A DNA stretch of 64,000 nt. Source: Nostoc edaphicum CCNP1411 (GTDB lineage Bacteria; Cyanobacteriota; Cyanobacteriia; Cyanobacteriales; Nostocaceae). The notes below the pieces were generated by a model that worked only from the letters and a program-made list of their open reading frames with translations, was not told the DNA's origin and made no database searches. The translations under genes were made by a program, and so were the position numbers. Where the stretch lies: positions 558,001 through 622,000 of the forward strand of contig NZ_CP054698.1 in the NCBI RefSeq assembly GCF_014023275.1, read 5' to 3'. Below are positions 57,798-64,000 of the stretch, one piece after another. The stretch's first letter is position 1, and each line of letters opens with the position of its first letter.

Positions 57798-58991
57798 ATG
57801 CTGCAACCAGAACAGATATTACAAGACCGTTATCAAATTCAACGCCAACTCGGTAACAATGGAATTCGTCAAACTTGGCTAGCATTGGATTTACAAGCCT
57901 CTGATGGCGATAATTCCACTGTTGTAGTCAAACTTTTGGCTTTTGGCGGTACTGTGCAGTGGGATGATTTGAAACTTTTTGAGAGGGAAGCACAAATACT
58001 TAAACAGCTAAATCATCCCCGCATCCCTCAATATATTGATTATTTTTGTATCGACGATCGCACACTCTGGTTTGCCCTAATACAAGAATATATCCCTGGT
58101 GAATCACTCAAGGATAAACTTGCTGTTGGCAAAAGGTTTACTGAAAAGCGGGCGAGAAAAATTGCTGTTGAGGTTTTAAATATTCTCATGTATCTACATG
58201 AGTTGAATCCAGGGGTATTGCATAGAGATATTAAACCGAGTAATTTAATCTGGGGCGACGATAATCGGGTTTATTTAGTTGATTTTGGCGCAGTTCAAGA
58301 TAAAGCGGCAAGAGAGGGCGTTACTTTTACGGTTGTGGGTACTTATGGTTATGCTCCAATGGAACAATTTGGTGGTCGGGCGGTTGCGGCTTCAGACCTC
58401 TATGCACTGGGAGCAACTTTAATTCATTTGTTAACTGGGACTTCCCCCTCTGATTTACCCCAGCAGGATTTGCGACTGCAATTTACAGACCGAGTTAATC
58501 TCAGTCCCAGTTTTGTCAGTTGGCTACAAAAGTTGATAGAACCCGCTCCCGAACAAAGATTTAGTAGTGCCCACCAAGCGCTGAATGCTCTCAAATCGGG
58601 ACTGACTGTCAAATCTGTAAACGGGAATCAACTTTTGCCGCTAAGAGAAATAATCAACAATTCTGGGTGCGGGATAAATAATCACAATGAAACAGTTCCA
58701 GAGGAAATTCTCGGTTGGAATTGGGGGGCATTTTTGATGCCTTGGTTGTGGATGTGGCCTAATCAAGTGTGGTATGGGCTATTCTGTTTTGTACCACATG
58801 GTTGGTGGTTAATGGCGATCGCACTCGGTGCTAAAGGCAATGAATGGGCTTGGAAAAGTAGACCGTGGCGTAGTATTGAACAATTCAAAGCACATCAGAG
58901 AGGTTGGGCGATCGCTGGTATTCTCCTGGGAGCGCCTATTAGTATTATGTTGTGGATTCGAGCGATCGTTTTGCTCAAATCTGCGCTGTAA
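57798..58991 (+). CDS. Ser/Thr protein kinase with C-terminal membrane region
   Basis: A 397-residue Hanks-type kinase. VVVKLL gives the ATP-anchoring Lys near 44, HRDIKPSNLIW the catalytic loop near 142-152 and VDFGAV the Mg site near 161-166. The usual glycine-rich loop is weak (LGNNGIRQTW). After the kinase domain (to about 270), two or three hydrophobic stretches (about 310-330, 335-350, 370-397) form a membrane tail. Such kinases phosphorylate proteins on Ser/Thr; no target is visible. The toxin remnant on the other strand overlaps its upstream region. Confidence 0.9.
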   Translation: MLQPEQILQDRYQIQRQLGNNGIRQTWLALDLQASDGDNSTVVVKLLAFGGTVQWDDLKLFEREAQILKQLNHPRIPQYIDYFCIDDRTLWFALIQEYIPGESLKDKLAVGKRFTEKRARKIAVEVLNILMYLHELNPGVLHRDIKPSNLIWGDDNRVYLVDFGAVQDKAAREGVTFTVVGTYGYAPMEQFGGRAVAASDLYALGATLIHLLTGTSPSDLPQQDLRLQFTDRVNLSPSFVSWLQKLIEPAPEQRFSSAHQALNALKSGLTVKSVNGNQLLPLREIINNSGCGINNHNETVPEEILGWNWGAFLMPWLWMWPNQVWYGLFCFVPHGWWLMAIALGAKGNEWAWKSRPWRSIEQFKAHQRGWAIAGILLGAPISIMLWIRAIVLLKSAL

Positions 58992-59053
58992 AGCAGTCTT
59001 TTGGGTAAATATCAACCGGGTTTTTTAGGCAGATAATTATAAGGGTTGAACAA

Positions 59054-59680
59054 ATGGTTCAAATTCTTCAAGGAAAAGATATCACCCTAGCCCAACTGAT
59101 TGATGAATTTGGTCTACAACTTGCAGACGACGAAGACTTTTTTTCAGAATGGCGGCATGATTTACCTGAGTTGAGTAACTTAGAAAAGGAATCTCTCAAC
59201 GAAGTCAAGGCAGAATATTTGCATCTATCGAAATATCCTGTTTTAGAACCTGTAGTCAAAATGGTGGTGCTATCTCCACTATTGCGTATAGCAGGTTTTT
59301 ATCAACCGCCTTTCTACATTGCCTCAGAAGAAGAGGTGAAAATCTCTTCTGAAGACGAAGGCACGATTATCAGAGGACGTATTAACATCTTGGTGTTGCA
59401 TCCTCCATTGTGGGTTTTGGTTATTGAGGCAAAACGAGCAGATTATTCGTTAGTGCCAGCAATTTCACAAGCATTGGCTTATATGTTGGCAGATGCAACT
59501 TTGGCTAAACCTGTTTTTGGCTTTATCACCAATGGTAATGAATTTAGATTTATCAAACTGCTAAAAACTGAAACTCCACAATATGATCTATCTGATTTGT
59601 TTGCTTTAGATAGTCGTGATGATATATATATTGTCCTGAAAGTGTTAAAGCACCTATCTCATCTAATTCGTAATTCGTAA
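59054..59680 (+). CDS. Nuclease-fold protein resembling a type I restriction R N-terminus
   Basis: A 208-residue protein. The central pattern GRINILVLHPPLWVLVIEAKRADYSLVPAISQALAYML near 111-148 is the PD-(D/E)xK fold of small cyanobacterial R-subunit-like proteins, with the EAK motif present. The preceding position, usually Asp (GRID-like), is Asn (GRIN), so activity may be reduced or lost. No helicase domain follows, and no M or S subunit gene is near. It may be a free-standing nuclease or a domesticated remnant. Confidence 0.7.
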   Translation: MVQILQGKDITLAQLIDEFGLQLADDEDFFSEWRHDLPELSNLEKESLNEVKAEYLHLSKYPVLEPVVKMVVLSPLLRIAGFYQPPFYIASEEEVKISSEDEGTIIRGRINILVLHPPLWVLVIEAKRADYSLVPAISQALAYMLADATLAKPVFGFITNGNEFRFIKLLKTETPQYDLSDLFALDSRDDIYIVLKVLKHLSHLIRNS

Positions 59681-59686
59681 TCTTGT

Positions 59687-59767
59687 AGGGTGCGTTATGC
59701 CCTTGGCTAACGCACCATTCCAATACTTTCGGTATTTTACGCATAGGCGTAGCCCGTCGTAGACATA
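59687..59767. repeat. Two dispersed spacer repeats
   Basis: GTAGGGTGCGTTATGCCCTT with GGCTAACGCACC (59686-59716) is a hairpin repeat related to the one near 12119. GCATAGGCGTAGCCCGTCGT (59740-59764) is a copy of the repeat near 11858 and 37218. No gene. Confidence 0.6.
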
Positions 59768-59884
59768 GCTAATACACCTTATGAAACTCATCGCCAAGTG
59801 ATTTATTATTAAATTGTTTAGCTGTAGATAATCAATAATATTTTGAAGTGGCAAAAATTTTATATCCATAAATAATTTAATATT

Positions 59885-60235
59885 ATGTGGCAGCCAGATC
59901 CTCAAGAATTATTAATATTTTTTATAGTAATAATTTTATCATGTTTTTTGGGAGGAGCAATTGCTGGAATAGCTACTCTAATGATCACAAGTAAAAGAAA
60001 TTTTTATATTGAAATATTTAGACTATTAATTGGGGCTATAGCAGGGTATGAAGCTGTAGTAATCTTTTTTATTTTTAATCTTGAAGACAAGAATCCAAAT
60101 AAAATACTTAAATTCATTATTTCTGCTCATGAAAATTTAACTGGTTTTGGATTCTTAATTCCGAGTATGTTAGGAGTAATAGGTGCAAGTATAGCTATAT
60201 TTACGATGAGAAAGGTATTTAGCTGGCGTTCATAA
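59885..60235 (+). CDS. Small hypothetical membrane protein
   Basis: A 116-residue protein with three hydrophobic stretches (about 10-32, 45-66 and 87-108). It has no family that I recognise. Composition is AT-rich (many Ile/Phe/Asn), unlike neighbouring housekeeping genes. The start has no obvious ribosome binding site. It may be a real small gene or a poorly supported frame; the membrane pattern makes a real gene more likely. Confidence 0.55.
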   Translation: MWQPDPQELLIFFIVIILSCFLGGAIAGIATLMITSKRNFYIEIFRLLIGAIAGYEAVVIFFIFNLEDKNPNKILKFIISAHENLTGFGFLIPSMLGVIGASIAIFTMRKVFSWRS

Positions 60236-60288
60236 ATTACTGAACTATAATGCAATACGGTTCGGTTAAGCCCAAAAAATAAAAATGT

Positions 60289-60325
60289 GTAGGTTGGGTT
60301 GAGGCTTTGCGAAACCCAACCTACA
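60289..60325. repeat. Nostoc-type hairpin repeat
   Basis: GTAGGTTGGGTT and AACCCAACCTAC are a perfect 12-bp inverted repeat around GAGGCTTTGCGA. Bases 60246-60263 before it carry CAATACGGTTCGGTTAAG, the end motif of the elements at 5658 and 33754. It lies between convergent genes. Confidence 0.75.
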
Positions 60326-60450
60326 AATATTCTTAACTAAACAAAACATATCCCTCTCCGACTCGGAGAGGGACAGACTGGAACTAAAGTTCAAGGCAGG
60401 GAGAGGTTCGTCGAACTCACGTGAAGTTGACTACCCCACCAACTCTATTT

Positions 60451-61119
60451 CTAACTACTAACTTGCGATTCAACTACACCCACGGGACAAGAAACATTTG
60501 TCCCGCCTAAACCACAATACCCGTTGGGATTTTTAGCTAGGTATTGCTGATGGTAAGCTTCAGCGTAGTAGAACTCAGGTGCATCCAAGATTTCTGTGGT
60601 TATTTTGCCATAACCTGCACTGTTGAGGGCTTGCTGATAAGCTTCCCGCGATGCTTCTGCTAGCTGCTTTTGATTTTCGGAATATACATAAATTCCCGAA
60701 CGGTATTGAGTGCCAGTATCATTACCTTGGCGCATCCCTTGGGTGGGATTGTGGCTTTCCCAAAAGACTTTCAGCAGTTCGGCATAACTAATCACTTTGG
60801 GATCAAATACAACCAACACTACTTCATTGTGGCCAGTTCTTCCACTACATACCTCTTCATAAGTGGGGTTGGGTGTTAAACCAGCAGCGTAACCCACTGC
60901 GGTGGTGTAAACTCCTTTAAGTTGCCAGAATTTGCGTTCTGCACCCCAAAAACAACCCAAACCAAAGATTACCTTCTCTAATCCATCGGGAAAAGGAGCT
61001 TTTAAGGGATTTTTGTTGACATAATGAGCCGCGGGTACTGACATAGACTGTGCCCTTCCTGACAAAGCTTCTTCAGGTGTGGGCATAACTGACTTTTTGC
61101 CGAATCCGAATAATCCCAT
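60451..61119 (-). CDS. msrA: Peptide-methionine (S)-S-oxide reductase
   Basis: A 222-residue MsrA, which repairs oxidised methionine in proteins. The catalytic [10 protein letters not shown] motif (Cys56) lies after a leader of about 48 residues, and [18 protein letters not shown] and [22 protein letters not shown] follow. A recycling Cys lies in NVSCPVG near the C-terminus. Thioredoxin should supply reducing power. The family is intact and the start at 61119 is the only good ATG. Confidence 0.95.
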   Translation of the reverse strand: MGLFGFGKKSVMPTPEEALSGRAQSMSVPAAHYVNKNPLKAPFPDGLEKVIFGLGCFWGAERKFWQLKGVYTTAVGYAAGLTPNPTYEEVCSGRTGHNEVVLVVFDPKVISYAELLKVFWESHNPTQGMRQGNDTGTQYRSGIYVYSENQKQLAEASREAYQQALNSAGYGKITTEILDAPEFYYAEAYHQQYLAKNPNGYCGLGGTNVSCPVGVVESQVSS

Positions 61120-61353
61120 TGATTTTGACTCTGATATATATCTTTACCTTATTTACTATTGTAAAGATTCTTGCGATCGCTTGGGGTTTTCGCAAAATTG
61201 TCAGCACAGCCATTCATTTTCCTTGAACTGTTGATCGAGAAGTTTTTCGTTACTTTTTATTAAATTCAGTAAAAATACCAAAATAAGCTATGCACTTATG
61301 ATATATTCCTCGTGTTTTTACTTAATTTAACCAAAATAGAAAAAGTGTAATGT

Positions 61354-62859
61354 ATGTTATTTAACTCCCTAGAGTTTATATTTCTGTTTTTACCAACTAC
61401 TATTTTCATATTTTTCTTTCTTGGTAAATATGGTTATCAACGGTTAGCAGTCGCCTGGTTAGTGATTGCTTCTTTATTTTTTTATGGTTGGTGGAATCCA
61501 AGATACTTACTATTGCTTCTAGGTTCAATTGCCTTAAATTTTTTTATAGGTTCTACACTAAATCAAGAGTTAAACTCACCAGTCAGAAAAAAGACACTGA
61601 TAATTTTAGGAATAATAGCTAATTTAATCATCCTTGGTTGCTTCAAATATGCTAATTTTTTTGTTTCAAGTGCAGCCGATATATTAGGTATAAACTTTAA
61701 TTTCCAAAAGATTATCCTGCCATTAGGGATATCCTTCTTTACTTTCCAGCAAATTACCTACTTGGTTGATTCTTACTGTGGGGAAACGAAAAATACTAAA
61801 TTTTTAGACTACTGCCTATTTATCACCTTTTTCCCTAAACTAATTTCTGGTCCTATTGTTCACCACTCAGAGGTAATGCCACAATTCACTGACAAAACTG
61901 TGTATCGGTTTAACTTGGAGAATATGGCAGTAGGTATTACCATTTTCAGTTTGGGATTATTTAAAAAAGTTGTTTTTGCAGATAACATTGCTGCTTATGC
62001 AAGCCCAGTCTTTAATACTGCTGCTAGTGGTATTTTCCCCACATTTTTAGAATCTTGGGTTGGTGCGCTAGCCTACACGTTGCAGCTGTACTTTGATTTT
62101 TCTGGTTATTCCGACATGGCGATTGGGATAGCTAGGATGTTCGGGATTAAGTTACCAGTCAACTTCTTTTCACCTTATAAAGCTTCTAGCATTAGTGACT
62201 TCTGGCGTAGGTGGCACATCACCCTTTCTAACTTTCTTCGAGATTACCTATACATCCCTTTGGGTGGTAATCGCAAAGGTGAGATTAGACGAAGTTTGAA
62301 TTTAATGATAACCATGCTGCTGGGAGGAATTTGGCACGGTGAGGGTTGGCAATTTGTCTTTTGGGGTGGATTGCATGGAACTTATCTAAGTATTAATCAT
62401 GAATGGAATGTTTTACAAAAGAAGTATGATTTGAAAACAGATAACTGGCTGAGTTTAAAACTTGGTTGGTTTATAACATTTGTCGCGGTTGTCTTCGGAT
62501 GGGTATTTTTCAGAGCAGAAAACATGGCTACGGCATTCATAATTGTCAAGGGCATGATCGGATTAAATGGCTTCTTATTCAGTACTCAAATTATTGAATC
62601 AGGATTAAAAAAAGCAATTATTGATATTTCTATTTTACTTGCGATCGTCTGGTTGACACCTAATGTTCAGGAATGGATGGGTAAGTACGATCCAGTCTTT
62701 AATTATGAAAAAGTAAAAAAGCTTTCATCTAATAGCCTTTTCTGGTCTAGATTACAGTGGCAACCTAATCAAACCTATGCCTTAGTCATTTCAGTTTTAA
62801 CTGTAATCGCACTGTTGCATCTTACAAAAGTTAGTGAGTTTTTATATTTTCAGTTCTAG
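61354..62859 (+). CDS. MBOAT family O-acyltransferase, AlgI-like
   Basis: A 501-residue polytopic membrane protein of about ten helices. The MBOAT signature FWRRWHITLSNFLRDYLYIPLGGN near 286-309 and the catalytic-His motif GGIWHGEGWQFVFWGGLHG near 324-342 are present. AlgI-type proteins move acetyl groups across the membrane for polysaccharide O-acetylation. The next gene, 15 bases away, encodes an exported partner-like protein, so both probably act on one surface polysaccharide. Confidence 0.92.
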   Translation: MLFNSLEFIFLFLPTTIFIFFFLGKYGYQRLAVAWLVIASLFFYGWWNPRYLLLLLGSIALNFFIGSTLNQELNSPVRKKTLIILGIIANLIILGCFKYANFFVSSAADILGINFNFQKIILPLGISFFTFQQITYLVDSYCGETKNTKFLDYCLFITFFPKLISGPIVHHSEVMPQFTDKTVYRFNLENMAVGITIFSLGLFKKVVFADNIAAYASPVFNTAASGIFPTFLESWVGALAYTLQLYFDFSGYSDMAIGIARMFGIKLPVNFFSPYKASSISDFWRRWHITLSNFLRDYLYIPLGGNRKGEIRRSLNLMITMLLGGIWHGEGWQFVFWGGLHGTYLSINHEWNVLQKKYDLKTDNWLSLKLGWFITFVAVVFGWVFFRAENMATAFIIVKGMIGLNGFLFSTQIIESGLKKAIIDISILLAIVWLTPNVQEWMGKYDPVFNYEKVKKLSSNSLFWSRLQWQPNQTYALVISVLTVIALLHLTKVSEFLYFQF

Positions 62860-62874
62860 GGAGAATCAAAGCTG

Positions 62875-63876
62875 ATGCTTGCTTATTTGAAAACCTACTT
62901 GACAATGGTAAGTACACTTATCTCATTTATTGGAGTAGTAAATTTAGCTGTTGATCCACTCTGGTACACTCAAGGGAACAAGTTAAATCCAATAAATGTT
63001 CCCTATAATGAAAGACTGACCAAAACTAATCTATTGTTGCATAGTGATAGGCGAAAGTATGATTGCCTGATTTTTGGTAGCTCTCGTGTAACTCTGTTAA
63101 ATAGTAAGGCACTCAAGAATAATGTTTGTTTCAATTATTCTTTCAGTGCTGGAACAGCTGAGGAATTTGTTAAATATGCCGAATACGTTAAAGATAAAGG
63201 AGTTAATCCTCAAAAAATATATGTGGGGATAGACGCTTACAATTTCACCTTCGACAAAAAGACAGCCTTGAAAAATAAAGTTGAGGTAGCAGAACCAAAA
63301 CCCGCCTATCAGTCTTATCTATTCTCCCTAGATACTTTGCAGTTATCCTTAAAAACAATTTTTAGGCTAAATACAGAGATTAGATTCTACGATCAAGACT
63401 TCCAAGGTAAAGTTTTTGCTAATGCCCCTAAATACAAACCTGAATTTGTAGATAAAAAAACTCAAGAAAAATGTAACTTTTCTCGCATCGCCTATTACAA
63501 ACAAATACGACATATATTTCCAAATGCTAAAATTGTTGGATATGTGCCACCAATATCAGTTTGGAAGCTTTTCAATGAAAGCTATGCTCGTGGTTTGCTA
63601 GACTGCGAATTACAGGCAATTTATGAAGCTTCCAAGAGTTACGATATAACATACGATTTATCATATCCTTCAGAGATAACCACCGTAACATATAATACTT
63701 ATGATGGTAGTCACTACTATCCAGATGTGAATAATCAAATAGCACAAGTTCTTGAAGGTAAGCTATCAAGTCTTGGAATTCGCATCCATCAATATAATCT
63801 AAATGAATATCAGCAGTTCCATAAAAGTAAGTTAAAAGAGTATTTGTACAAAGAAGGGGAGGGAAAGCGGTGGTAG
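62875..63876 (+). CDS. Exported SGNH-like partner of the MBOAT protein
   Basis: A 333-residue protein with an N-terminal signal anchor (about 7-27). The pattern DCLIFGSSRVTLLNS near 63-77 resembles SGNH/GDSL block I (GxS), and YDGSHYYPDVNNQIAQVL near 281-298 holds a Asp-x-x-His-type block V. These fit a periplasmic acetyl-transfer partner as in AlgX/AlgJ-type systems. The fold is inferred from the motifs and from the operon with an MBOAT gene. GGGAG lies about 12 bases before the ATG. Confidence 0.75.
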   Translation: MLAYLKTYLTMVSTLISFIGVVNLAVDPLWYTQGNKLNPINVPYNERLTKTNLLLHSDRRKYDCLIFGSSRVTLLNSKALKNNVCFNYSFSAGTAEEFVKYAEYVKDKGVNPQKIYVGIDAYNFTFDKKTALKNKVEVAEPKPAYQSYLFSLDTLQLSLKTIFRLNTEIRFYDQDFQGKVFANAPKYKPEFVDKKTQEKCNFSRIAYYKQIRHIFPNAKIVGYVPPISVWKLFNESYARGLLDCELQAIYEASKSYDITYDLSYPSEITTVTYNTYDGSHYYPDVNNQIAQVLEGKLSSLGIRIHQYNLNEYQQFHKSKLKEYLYKEGEGKRW

Positions 63877-64000
63877 AAAACAGAGTTCACTTTGTTTGAG
63901 TAAATTTTTATCGAACAGAATTCAGGAGTCAGGAGTCAGAATGGGCTAAACGCCCCGCTACCGCTAACAGCAATGTTTTCAATGTTATGAATACTTTTCA
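63877..64000. repeat. Spacer with dispersed repeat at window edge
   Basis: Bases 63921-63970 (CAGGAGTCAGGAGTCAGAAT, then GGGCTAAACGCCCCGCTACC) match, inverted, the repeat at 5834-5873. No gene is seen in the remaining bases; a neighbour gene may begin after the window. Confidence 0.55.

Overview
The window is a chromosomal segment of a filamentous, heterocyst-type cyanobacterium, most likely Nostoc or a close relative. The main signs are many HIP1 octamers (GCGATCGC), heptanucleotide short tandem repeats (GGGCATG, AATGACT, ATGACAA), dispersed palindromic elements, and cyanobacterial families such as DUF928, DUF1822, DUF2330, DUF6391, CHASE2-CHAT and a PedR-like regulator. All calls come from reading the sequence and translations; no database search was run. 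I recognised no tRNA, rRNA or CRISPR array.

Layout. 0-12 kb: a site-2 protease; a minus-strand set of a GrpE-like exchange factor, a J-like protein without HPD and a large TPR protein; a UbiH-type FAD hydroxylase; an N-acetylmuramoyl-alanine amidase; and a Roco protein (LRR-Roc-COR). 12-21 kb: a 21-bp minisatellite, metH, then a region rich in mobile DNA. There hemB is cut by an IS630-type element exactly before its second Schiff-base lysine, followed by a MITE, a COG0523 metallochaperone, an NTF2-like gene that looks like a foreign cassette, and an IS701-type remnant. 21-31 kb: a methyltransferase, htpG, rpmB, a nest of palindromic elements, a DsbA/HCCA-like gene, the cluster ffh, rpsP, KH protein and phoH, a HutX-like gene, and a PIN-domain toxin-antitoxin pair.

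31-37 kb: a DUF6816-like secreted protein, an ABC exporter, and a decayed MotA/MotB-like (possibly ZorA/ZorB-like) pair. The first gene of that pair has lost its 5' end and the second is split by a 187-bp MITE at a TA site. 37-48 kb: an M3 peptidase, then a minus-strand cluster read in the order sigma factor, TPR-CHAT, DUF1822, CHAT-CHASE2 and DUF928. This is a plausible caspase-like signalling system. 48-64 kb: a 42-bp minisatellite, a DUF2330 and NqrB/RnfD-like pair, a polysaccharide deacetylase, fructokinase, a PedR-like regulator, DUF6391, a glycosyltransferase, rfbB, a Ser/Thr kinase with a membrane tail, a nuclease-like protein, msrA, and an MBOAT plus SGNH-like pair for polysaccharide acetylation.

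Themes. Housekeeping blocks (metH, htpG, ffh-rpsP-KH-phoH, M3 peptidase, msrA) alternate with plastic stretches. In two places the original reading frame can be rebuilt by removing an element plus one TA copy. The sigma/CHAT cluster is the strongest candidate for an under-described functional system. The hemB break and the broken MotB-like gene are the clearest recent events.
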